Source: Campylobacterota bacterium
GTDB lineage: Bacteria; Campylobacterota; Campylobacteria; Campylobacterales; Sulfurovaceae
Direction: 5' to 3'
Assembly (NCBI GenBank): GCA_011330645.1
Contig: DRQB01000036.1
Location: 1-21,545, forward strand
Length of the DNA: 21,545 nucleotides
The notes under the pieces were generated by a model, which had not been told where the DNA came from, made no database searches, and saw only the letters and a list, made by a program, of their open reading frames with translations. Below, in pieces: positions 15,424 to 21,545 of this stretch (positions are counted from its first letter, which is position 1; each line of letters opens with the position of its first letter). The translations under genes were made by a program, and so were the position numbers.

Positions 15424-15888
15424 TTATCTAAACCCCGCTTTTTTAAGTGCTTTGAGTACTTTGTTTTCTACTTCTTTTAAGACTTTTTTAGCAGGACTTC
15501 TTTTTGAAAAATAGGAAGGAAGAACAAAAAGTGCAGTGGTTTTGGCATTTTTTTCCAATAACATAATTTTAAGTGGACAAAGTGCCATCATCGTGGGGTC
15601 AAGATTTAAGACATCATTGGCATAAAATGGATTACAAAATATGATACTTTGTGCTTTTGTGTAGCCTCTTTTATTGTAATCTTTACCAAGTTTACCTTTC
15701 ATTCGTGCCAATGTTCCAGAAATGTCTGCTTTAGAGATGATGAAGAGATTTTGGTCTTCTAAAGTTTTTTTGAGGGTATGCAGGGCAGACCTAAAGTCTT
15801 CTTTTACTGAGACTTTGTAGATGCCATTACCTGCAAAGAGTGTAGTGCTAAACATAAGTGCCAGCACCAAGATGAGTTTTTTGAACAT
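15424..15888 (-). CDS. DUF302 domain periplasmic protein
   Basis: This 154-residue exported protein has a signal peptide (1-19, ending LFA before Gly-Asn). The body has the DUF302 layout: helix FRSALHTLKKTLEDQNLFII, a SIIFCNP strand-turn, a MMALCPLKIMLLE strand and a final helix. Two cysteines (in FCNP and LCPL) could form a disulfide or bind metal. The related lipoprotein at 9391-9852 shares this order. AAGGAGA precedes the ATG. A TATAAT on the minus strand at 15940-15935 is a likely promoter. Confidence 0.75.
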   Translation of the reverse strand: MFKKLILVLALMFSTTLFAGNGIYKVSVKEDFRSALHTLKKTLEDQNLFIISKADISGTLARMKGKLGKDYNKRGYTKAQSIIFCNPFYANDVLNLDPTMMALCPLKIMLLEKNAKTTALFVLPSYFSKRSPAKKVLKEVENKVLKALKKAGFR

Positions 15889-15934
15889 GATAGTCTCCTT
15901 TTGTGATAAAAAGAGCGTATCATATTTTGTGTGG

Positions 15935-15940
15935 ATTATA
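15935..15940 (-). promoter_or_regulatory. -10 box upstream of the DUF302-lipoprotein pair
   Basis: TATAAT on the minus strand, 46 bp before the DUF302 start codon; predicted transcription start about 15928. It lies just after the apt stop, so this pair can be expressed apart from the folD-apt run. Confidence 0.45.
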
Positions 15941-15949
15941 TGTGCAAAA

Positions 15950-16513
15950 TCAATCTACATGTAGTACGGAATAGACAGGAGCATTAAAATCTTCTCGACC
16001 TTTTAAAAAGTCTAACTCCATAATGAAACAGGCTTCTACACATTTCGCACCCACTTTATCTATGAGGTTTGTAGCAGCTTTTGCTGTGCCTCCTGTGGCT
16101 ATGAGGTCATCTATGAGTAGGACTTTTGCTGGTTTTCCTGTACTGCAACAGCCGTTTTCACCAAAAGCATCTATATGTATCTCTACTTCATCAAAACCGT
16201 ACTCAAGGGAGTATTTTTCTGCTACCGTTGTGTAAGGTAGTTTTCCTTTTTTACGTACAGGTACAAAGCCCACACCCAGTCTGTCTGCAAGGATACTTCC
16301 AAAGATGAAACCTCTGGCATCTATACCTGCTACATAGTCCAAACCATAGGTTTTGTACCTATTTTCTAGGTGCGTCATGAGTGTGTCAAAGGCCTTGGCG
16401 TTGGAAAGGAGGGTAGTGATGTCTTTGAAAATAATACCTGGTTTTGGAAAGTCTGGGATGTCTCTGATACTGTCTAAGATGATTTGTTTGTCTTGTGTTG
16501 AGAGTGTTTTCAT
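15950..16513 (-). CDS. apt: Adenine phosphoribosyltransferase
   Basis: This 187-residue purine-salvage enzyme converts adenine and PRPP to AMP. The type I phosphoribosyltransferase motif VLLIDDLIATGGTA lies at 131-144. IPDFPKPGIIFKDITTLL near the N-terminus and GIDARGFIFG are classic Apt signatures. A slightly long segment (GENGCCSTGKPAK) precedes the PRPP loop. AAGGTTC is the ribosome site. It is last in the minus-strand folD-lepB-rpiB-apt run; the gap from rpiB is occupied by an inverted palindromic element. Confidence 0.95.
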   Translation of the reverse strand: MKTLSTQDKQIILDSIRDIPDFPKPGIIFKDITTLLSNAKAFDTLMTHLENRYKTYGLDYVAGIDARGFIFGSILADRLGVGFVPVRKKGKLPYTTVAEKYSLEYGFDEVEIHIDAFGENGCCSTGKPAKVLLIDDLIATGGTAKAATNLIDKVGAKCVEACFIMELDFLKGREDFNAPVYSVLHVD

Positions 16514-16523
16514 GATGAACCTT

Positions 16524-16621
16524 GTAGGGCGGGGTGTCCTCTCCCCGACATAAATTTAAATGATGTAAAAGCTTATTTTGAATGTTGACTTGAAAGTCGA
16601 GGAGAGGACATCCCGACTTAC
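16524..16621. repeat. REPIN-like element: two inverted GTAG-type palindromes
   Basis: Two 26-bp arms, 16524-16549 and 16596-16621, are inverted copies agreeing at 22 of 26 positions. The left arm starts GTAG and the right, read on the minus strand, starts GTAA. Each arm is itself a small palindrome (CGGGG...CCCCG; GTCG...CGAC) around a TGTCCTCT core. A 46-bp AT-rich spacer lies between. This matches the REP-doublet (BIME/REPIN) design mobilised by RAYT transposases. It fills the rpiB-apt gap and ends next to the apt ribosome site. Confidence 0.6.
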
Positions 16622-16625
16622 GGAT

Positions 16626-17084
16626 TTACCCTAAATCAGCACCAAAAGCACAGCCTTCTATTTTGGCTACACGTCCTGCATGTCTGCCACCTTCGAATTC
16701 TGTAGAGGCAAAGGCTTCTAGCATATCTTCTATGACACCTTTACCTACCACACGTTCACCAAAACAAAGGATATTCGCATCATTATGCTGGCGTGTAAGT
16801 TTAGCCGTGTAGTGGTCATGACAAAGCGCTGCACGTATGCCGGGTACTTTGTTTGCTGCAATAGAGATACCTATCCCTGTACCACATATGAGTATACCTA
16901 GACTTCCCTCGTCGGCTAAGACAGCGTCTGCACATTTTTTAGCAAAATCAGGGTAGTCCACACGGTCAGCAGAATCAGGACCAAGGTCAATGATTTCATG
17001 ACCCAATTCCTGTACAAAGTCTTTGACATATGCTTTCAGGGCATAACCTGCATGGTCTGTTGCAATATAAAATTTTTTAGACAT
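16626..17084 (-). CDS. rpiB: Ribose-5-phosphate isomerase B
   Basis: This 152-residue sugar-phosphate isomerase interconverts ribose-5-phosphate and ribulose-5-phosphate in the pentose phosphate pathway. Motifs: ATDHAGY (8-14), a DLGPDS segment, the catalytic C67 in LICGTGIGISIAANK, and RQHNDANILCFGER. Length and motifs fit RpiB rather than LacA/B. AAAGGA precedes the ATG. The gene starts 9 bp after the lepB stop. The product feeds ribose for PRPP, which the downstream apt uses. Confidence 0.95.
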   Translation of the reverse strand: MSKKFYIATDHAGYALKAYVKDFVQELGHEIIDLGPDSADRVDYPDFAKKCADAVLADEGSLGILICGTGIGISIAANKVPGIRAALCHDHYTAKLTRQHNDANILCFGERVVGKGVIEDMLEAFASTEFEGGRHAGRVAKIEGCAFGADLG

Positions 17085-17093
17085 TTTTTTCCT

Positions 17094-18041
17094 TTACTCT
17101 ATAGGTTGTTCATGTTGTATTGACTCTATGCGTCTACCGATGCGTCCCCAACGTACTGTATAACGTTGTCTGTTCCAAAGTGTTTCACACTCTTTTGAAC
17201 CGATATCCATATTTGGACAGACGCGTGTAAGTTTATCATGGTCTTTGCTTCCACCATTGCCATTCATTACCCAGTCGTAAGAGCGGAACTCTAAACTCAT
17301 GTAGATAAGCCAAGGTTTACCTACTATGAGAGAATAAGGTACAGAACCCCAGAAACGGCTGTCGTTTGAGTTGTCACGATTATCACCTATCATGTAGTAG
17401 TGGTCTAGTTCTACTTTTTTATAGAAGAGATTTTTATCTAGCTCATGCACGTACACAGGTGTCATATCGATATTTTTATTGCTGTTGTAATAAGCAGCTA
17501 AAAGAGCAAATGAATTGCCATCATATTCTGGTTTATACTGAATACCTGGGTACTTGGACATGTACGGATTGACAGCCCAAAGCTTTCCATTGAGTTTTAC
17601 AACTTTGGCTTTGGGATAATTACTTTTATAGAAGGCTTCATCGTTCATGTCCTCATGAAAGTGAATATAGAGTTTTTTATCATCATACATAAGCTCATCT
17701 CCACCAACAGCAACACAACGTTTCACAAAGTGTACTTTAGGTGTTTGAGGATTACGAAAAATGACGATATCTTCTCTTTGTGGTCGTGGTCCTTCTATGA
17801 GGTGACCATTGTTGTTAAAGTCTGGTAATATTGGTATTTCAAGCCATGGTAAATGAGGGATAGGAATACCATAGCTAAACTTTTTAGCAAAAAGAAAGTC
17901 ACCGATGAGTTGTGTACGCTTCATAGACCCAGAAGGGATAACAAAAGATTGTGCGACAAAGAAAATAAGGAATAAAACGATGATAATGGTTCCTGTCCAA
18001 GAGCTGGCAAAACGGCTAAATGCAGATAAAAATTTACCCAT
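17094..18041 (-). CDS. lepB: Signal peptidase I
   Basis: This 315-residue inner-membrane protease removes signal peptides from exported proteins. One membrane helix spans about 15-32. The catalytic serine is S39 in IPSGSM, and the general-base lysine is K107 in HFVKRCVAVGGD. The conserved GDNRDNSNDSRFWG box follows near residue 225. The long insert (about 120-210) and an Arg-rich tail are usual for the Campylobacterota enzyme. The start codon overlaps the folD stop (TAATG), so it is translationally coupled to folD. Confidence 0.95.
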   Translation of the reverse strand: MGKFLSAFSRFASSWTGTIIIVLFLIFFVAQSFVIPSGSMKRTQLIGDFLFAKKFSYGIPIPHLPWLEIPILPDFNNNGHLIEGPRPQREDIVIFRNPQTPKVHFVKRCVAVGGDELMYDDKKLYIHFHEDMNDEAFYKSNYPKAKVVKLNGKLWAVNPYMSKYPGIQYKPEYDGNSFALLAAYYNSNKNIDMTPVYVHELDKNLFYKKVELDHYYMIGDNRDNSNDSRFWGSVPYSLIVGKPWLIYMSLEFRSYDWVMNGNGGSKDHDKLTRVCPNMDIGSKECETLWNRQRYTVRWGRIGRRIESIQHEQPIE

Positions 18042-18886
18042 TATGCTCTAGCCTTTGCAGCTTTAAGTGTATTTGAAAGAAGCATCGCAATGGTCATGGG
18101 ACCAACGCCACCAGGAACAGGTGTAATGTATGAACATTTAGGACTCACAGCCTTGAAGTCTACATCTCCTACCAAAGATCCATCTTCAATACGGTTAATA
18201 CCGATGTCTATCACGATAGCTCCATCTTTTACCATATCTTCTTTGATAAGCCCAGGTACACCAACACCTACCACGATAATATCAGCTTTACTTGTATGAG
18301 CTTTAAGGTCTTTTGTGTGTATGTGGGTCACAGTAACCGTAGCATTGGCATTGAGAAGTAGGGCAGCCATAGGTTTACCTACGATGTTACTCGCACCGAC
18401 AACACAAACATCTTGACCTTGAAGGTCAATGTTGTACTCTTCAAACATTTTCATCACACCCAGAGGTGTACAGGCTACGAAGCTATCCAAGTTAGTGACT
18501 AGTCGCCCTACATTGTAAGCATGGAAACCATCAACATCTTTACTTGGTTCTATGACTTCTAAGATTTTATCGGTATCAACATGTTTGGGAAGAGGAAGTT
18601 GCACGAGTATGCCATCGATACGAGGGTTATTGTTCATCATTTCAATGGTAGCTATGATTTCTTCTTGAGAGATAGTATCTGGCATGTTGTGTGTGATGGA
18701 GTAGAAACCTACTTTTTCACAAGCTTTTGCTTTCATTTTGACATAAGCATGGCTTGCTGGGTCATCTCCTACAAGTATCACTGCAAGTCCTGGGACAATG
18801 TTTTTTTCTTGTTTGAGTTGTTCTACTTCTGCACTTACAGCACTATGTACTTTGTTTGCTAGAGATTTTCCATCGATGAGTTGCAT
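18041..18886 (-). CDS. folD: Methylenetetrahydrofolate dehydrogenase / cyclohydrolase
   Basis: This is a 281-residue bifunctional one-carbon enzyme interconverting 5,10-methylene-, 5,10-methenyl- and 10-formyl-tetrahydrofolate. Visible motifs: SHAYVKMKAKAC with Y48 and the catalytic K52, GILVQLPLP, KDVDGFH, the NADP-binding VVGASNIVGKP and the C-terminal TPVPGGVGPMT. It is first in the minus-strand run. An AAAGAGAG ribosome site and a perfect extended -10 lie upstream. Confidence 0.96.
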   Translation of the reverse strand: MQLIDGKSLANKVHSAVSAEVEQLKQEKNIVPGLAVILVGDDPASHAYVKMKAKACEKVGFYSITHNMPDTISQEEIIATIEMMNNNPRIDGILVQLPLPKHVDTDKILEVIEPSKDVDGFHAYNVGRLVTNLDSFVACTPLGVMKMFEEYNIDLQGQDVCVVGASNIVGKPMAALLLNANATVTVTHIHTKDLKAHTSKADIIVVGVGVPGLIKEDMVKDGAIVIDIGINRIEDGSLVGDVDFKAVSPKCSYITPVPGGVGPMTIAMLLSNTLKAAKARA

Positions 18887-18912
18887 AAATACTCTCTTTA
18901 AATTTTTCAGGT

Positions 18913-18921
18913 ATTATATCA
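18913..18921 (-). promoter_or_regulatory. Extended -10 promoter of the folD run
   Basis: On the minus strand this reads TGATATAAT, the same perfect extended -10 as at 2051-2059; predicted start of transcription about 18906. On the plus strand the same bases include TATTAT (18912-18917), a possible -10 for the divergent cytochrome gene. Confidence 0.6.
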
Positions 18922-18946
18922 AAAATTGTTTATGGAGAGTAAATAC

Positions 18947-19309
18947 GTGCGATATTTATGTTTATTATTACCCTTGTTTCTATTTTCTGAAGAAAGTTTT
19001 ATCTCACATTATGAGTATGGTGAAATGCTTTACAACAGTCCTAGAGGCGTCAGTTGTGAAGAATGCCACGGGAAATCAGGGGAAGGGAAAATCATCGTAA
19101 CGTATCAAGATATCCATGGGAAAGAAGCCATAAAAGGCGCAGATATACGTAGAAAAACATTAGATGAAATGTTAAAGTCTGTGAGCACGTACCATAAAGT
19201 GATGCCCCGATACTACTTGACAGATAAAGAGGTAGAAGCTATTTATGATTATCTCAAAGTCAAGAACCAAAAATATCTTGATACTCTGGATAATAATCAA
19301 AGTAAATAA
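18947..19309 (+). CDS. Small monohaem cytochrome c
   Basis: The chain from a GTG at 18947 has 120 residues: a signal peptide (1-14), the haem site CEECH (37-41) and a likely sixth ligand M86 in YHKVMPRYYL, giving a class I periplasmic cytochrome c for electron transfer. GGAGAG sits 7 bp before the GTG. An ATG at 18932 has no ribosome site and adds five polar residues, so GTG is preferred, though both are possible. It is divergent from folD. The next gene, 37 bp on, is in the same direction but has its own -10. Confidence 0.8.
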   Translation: MRYLCLLLPLFLFSEESFISHYEYGEMLYNSPRGVSCEECHGKSGEGKIIVTYQDIHGKEAIKGADIRRKTLDEMLKSVSTYHKVMPRYYLTDKEVEAIYDYLKVKNQKYLDTLDNNQSK

Positions 19310-19314
19310 TTGGC

Positions 19315-19320
19315 TATAAT
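19315..19320 (+). promoter_or_regulatory. -10 box of the DUF4139 gene
   Basis: TATAAT lies 26 bp before the ATG at 19347, with predicted transcription start near 19327 and AAAGGATA as the ribosome site. Confidence 0.5.
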
Positions 19321-19346
19321 TGTCTTTTCATATATAAAGGATAATT

Positions 19347-20774
19347 ATGACACTCTCAAAATCACTTATTACACTACTTTTAGGTACGGGTATACTCCAA
19401 GCTTCCTCTTTAGCCGTTTATCAAGATAAAACATTTTATAGCTATACTCCACAACAAAACTTTATAGGCTTTGCCCAAAATATACAAGCCAAATGTAAAG
19501 GTAGCACACTTCCCATAGGTGAAATGAGTATGTGCCCTCCAGAAGACAGACTCTGTAAACTTTTAACACATGTAGAACAGTTGAAAGAAAAAGAGGCAGG
19601 CATACAAGCAAATATTAAAGTGTTGGAACAACTGATCTCTTTGCCTCAGCCAAGTACCTTTGATGCTGTTGCATGGATTAATGCTGCAAGCCTTACAGGG
19701 GAAGAAGAAGCAAGACTCTCTACACTTTCAAATAAGCTGAAAAAAGAACTAAATATTGAACAAAATAATTTTCAAAAACAAGCTCCTAGAACGATTGCCT
19801 TAAAAACATTAAAAACATGCCAAAGTGAGTTAGAAATTACTATCCCTCATGGGATACACTTTTCTACACTATATGAGGCAAATATGCAGGAGGACAAAGA
19901 GGTAGAAGTGACACAGTTTCTTTCTATCGTTAATCGTTCTGGTATAGACATAGAAGCTAAGAGTGCCAATTTTTATTATCGTGCCTCTCATCAGTATGTA
20001 AATCCTATACATTTTAATCCTTGGATAGTGAGTAAGTATGTACCCAGAGTAAAAAGAATGTATAAAAAATCTATGATGAAAATGTCTATGCCTATGGAAA
20101 TGTCTATGGTCGAAGATGAAGCTATGGCTGCGGGTGATGTCGCACCGATGCCTGTCGCCAGCTATGAAGATGCAAGAGAATATAAGATTAACAATCTCAC
20201 ATTACCGTCTACAGGAGTGCCTTTAGAGGTTAAATTACTCTCATGGAAAGCGCCCTTACATTGTAATGTACGTACGTATCCTTATGTAAATACAAGGGCT
20301 TTTCATGTTTGTTCTTTTAGCCCAAAGTTTCAAATAGATTCTAACCGCTGGAAAATCAAATCTTCAGATGTAGTACTCAATGAAAATGCAGTAGGGGAAT
20401 ATAGAGATGGAACATACAACCTCTACACCAAAGTGGAAGAAGATATACAAATCCAACGAACTCCTATTGTCCAAAAAGAGCGTGAAACAGGTATCTTTGG
20501 GGGTACGGCTCGTAAAAAAGATGGTTTCACTATTCGTCTTACCAATAAATCTGACAAAGAAAAGACACTGACGGTTATCGACCGTATACCTACTTCTACT
20601 ACAGAAGAGATAAAATCAAAACTACTTTCTGTAAAATCTGATAAAAAAGTAGACTATAAAATGCTCAAAGATGGGAAAATAGAAATGCACATTGCTTTAG
20701 CAGCCCATGAAAGTAAAAAAATAGACATACTATTTGAAATAGCTTATGATAAAGATTTGAAAGTGAATTATTAG
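19347..20774 (+). CDS. Exported DUF4139 domain protein with a methionine-rich segment
   Basis: This 475-residue protein has a signal peptide (1-19). Residues about 60-150 form a helical, partly coiled-coil region with four cysteines nearby (C50, C63, C70, C158). Residues 190-475 match the beta-rich DUF4139 module (FYYRASHQYVNP, LPSTGVPLEVKLLSWKAPL, FTIRLTNKSDKEKTLTVIDR). Some DUF4139 proteins are annotated as mucoidy-inhibitor-like; function is unsettled. A segment from M238 to M268 holds ten methionines in 31 residues, including alternating MxMxMxM. Such tracts bind Cu(I) in other periplasmic proteins, but low-complexity linkers are also common here. It follows the cytochrome c gene. Confidence 0.75.
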   Translation: MTLSKSLITLLLGTGILQASSLAVYQDKTFYSYTPQQNFIGFAQNIQAKCKGSTLPIGEMSMCPPEDRLCKLLTHVEQLKEKEAGIQANIKVLEQLISLPQPSTFDAVAWINAASLTGEEEARLSTLSNKLKKELNIEQNNFQKQAPRTIALKTLKTCQSELEITIPHGIHFSTLYEANMQEDKEVEVTQFLSIVNRSGIDIEAKSANFYYRASHQYVNPIHFNPWIVSKYVPRVKRMYKKSMMKMSMPMEMSMVEDEAMAAGDVAPMPVASYEDAREYKINNLTLPSTGVPLEVKLLSWKAPLHCNVRTYPYVNTRAFHVCSFSPKFQIDSNRWKIKSSDVVLNENAVGEYRDGTYNLYTKVEEDIQIQRTPIVQKERETGIFGGTARKKDGFTIRLTNKSDKEKTLTVIDRIPTSTTEEIKSKLLSVKSDKKVDYKMLKDGKIEMHIALAAHESKKIDILFEIAYDKDLKVNY

Positions 20775-20799
20775 TGTAGGGAAATTTAAGGGGAGGAGT

Positions 20800-20822
20800 G
20801 CTTGCAGGATAAACCTGCAAGC
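20800..20822. terminator. Stem-loop between convergent DUF4139 and csp genes
   Basis: GCTTGCAGG and CCTGCAAGC form a perfect 9-bp stem with a 5-nt loop, placed between the two stops. It probably serves both strands; T-runs are weak on each side. Confidence 0.6.
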
Positions 20823-20829
20823 GTTTAAC

Positions 20830-21048
20830 TTAACAAGGTGTTACGTTTTCAGCTTGTGGGCCTTTTTGACCTTCACCAACTTCAAATGTTACTGCTTGAC
20901 CTTCAGCGAGAGTCACGCGACCACCATTATCATTATTTACTTGACGAAAGTGTACAAATACATCATCTCCACCATTCTCTTGTTGGATAAATCCGTAACC
21001 TTTTTCATCGTTGAACCATTTTACTGTACCGTTGACTAATTCTGCCAT
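20830..21048 (-). CDS. Cold-shock domain protein (CspA family)
   Basis: This 72-residue single cold-shock domain protein is an RNA chaperone. RNP1 is KGYGFI (16-21) and RNP2 is VFVHF (30-34), with the family's GTVKWFN start. Length and motifs are complete; the C-terminus ends in an unusual PC. AAGGTA lies in front of the ATG. The predicted leader of about 146 nt is long for this genome, as in other csp genes. Confidence 0.95.
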   Translation of the reverse strand: MAELVNGTVKWFNDEKGYGFIQQENGGDDVFVHFRQVNNDNGGRVTLAEGQAVTFEVGEGQKGPQAENVTPC

Positions 21049-21194
21049 TGTTATACCTTATGTGGGCTTTGCCCTAATATTTACACTTCTAGGTGTTCCC
21101 TATAAAAGCGGAATCTAAAATCGGAGAGAGTCTTTCGGGGTCTAGCAATAACACTTAACACACGATAGATGAACTCGAACCTCATCTTTCTTCG
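21049..21194 (-). promoter_or_regulatory. Long structured 5' leader of the cold-shock gene
   Basis: A TACAAT -10 (minus strand 21206-21201) predicts transcription start near 21194, giving about 146 nt before the ATG. It can form an AGATGA/TCATCT stem (21167-21187) and a GGGC-AAA-GCCC hairpin (21074-21064) just before the ribosome site. Long folded leaders act as temperature switches in E. coli cspA; no sequence copy of that leader is seen here. Confidence 0.45.
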
Positions 21195-21266
21195 GTAACT
21201 ATTGTACCTTGTTTTTTTACTTATAACCTTATGTGATGAAATTTGTTTATAAATTTTGTCCTAAAT

Positions 21267-21545
21267 TTAAAAATTATACGAAACACCAACATTTATAGTA
21301 TCAACTGAAAAGTCATTAGCAGGAGATAAATCATCAAACCCATTGTCATCATAGAGTCTTGTATAGTCTACAAACACATCTATGGTATCTGTTGCCGAGA
21401 AGTTTGCACCTAAACCCCATTGAAAAGAATTTTCAGAATGTGTTGCTCCATCATCAAGTTTGACTTGACCATAACCTAAAAGTCCATAAAGAGTTACTTG
21501 ATTTAACGCATATTGAGGTTTTAAATAAAGTGCAATATTGGACAT
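21267..21545 (-). CDS. Outer-membrane beta-barrel protein, C-terminal part (partial)
   Basis: The last 92 codons are visible; the frame stays open to the window edge and the first visible residues (IALYLKPQYALN) already sit inside a beta-strand, so the ATG at the edge is probably internal. Alternating strands (VTLYGLLGYGQVKL, FQWGLGANFS, IDVFVDYTRLYDD, INVGVSYNF) and the terminal Phe after aromatic-alternating residues are the BAM recognition pattern of small OmpA/OmpX-like barrels. No pore type can be assigned. Confidence 0.75.
   Translation of the reverse strand: MSNIALYLKPQYALNQVTLYGLLGYGQVKLDDGATHSENSFQWGLGANFSATDTIDVFVDYTRLYDDNGFDDLSPANDFSVDTINVGVSYNF

Noticed and set aside
15955..15964. 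10-bp palindrome CTACATGTAG at the end of apt
   Set aside because: It lies within the last apt codons (HVD region) and has no T-run or partner site; likely chance.
21167..21187. tRNA T-arm-like sequence (GGTTCGAGTTC on the minus strand)
   Set aside because: The flanking bases do not form the 5-bp T stem in register and no acceptor, D or anticodon arms fit; it is better read as a hairpin in the csp leader.

Overview
The window is a compact, AT-rich stretch of chromosome that looks like a Campylobacterota (Epsilonproteobacteria) genome, most likely a Sulfurovum- or Sulfurimonas-like sulfur/hydrogen oxidiser. This assignment is inference from protein character, the minus-strand order folD-lepB-rpiB-apt, dominant extended -10 promoters with poor -35 boxes, and very short intergenic gaps. 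No tRNA, rRNA, CRISPR array, insertion sequence or phage gene is visible. Nearly all of it is housekeeping or conserved-hypothetical coding sequence.

Left part (1-6465, mostly plus strand). The window opens inside a glutaminyl-tRNA synthetase whose C-terminus is fused to a GatB/YqeY-type tRNA-binding domain. A stand-alone CZB (zinc-sensing) protein follows, then a convergent DEDDh exonuclease. From 2090 to 6465 six plus-strand genes are packed like an operon behind a textbook extended -10 promoter: an IscU-like scaffold lacking its first cysteine ligand, a two-bundle ferritin-like protein, phosphatidylserine decarboxylase, a Cache-domain membrane protein, a HAD phosphatase and a DUF445 membrane protein. 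This cluster is the most system-like part of the window.

Middle (6500-15900). An L,D-transpeptidase is followed by a convergent methyltransferase. The methyltransferase is divergent from exonuclease III across a perfect 10-bp-arm palindrome. A long minus-strand block then reads, in transcription order: a DUF302 periplasmic protein and a lipoprotein, trpB, pepA, an AMIN-like lipoprotein, ychF, a DUF302 lipoprotein and a DUF1456 protein. The trpB leader contains stem-loops that could form mutually exclusive structures.

Right part (15950-21545). The minus-strand run folD-lepB-rpiB-apt makes one-carbon folate, signal peptidase I, ribose-5-phosphate isomerase B and adenine salvage enzymes. The rpiB-apt gap is filled by an inverted pair of GTAG-type palindromes that looks like a REPIN. 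On the plus strand, divergent from folD, are a small monohaem cytochrome c and a DUF4139 protein with a methionine-rich segment. The window closes with a cold-shock protein that has a long structured leader and the C-terminal end of an outer-membrane beta-barrel protein.
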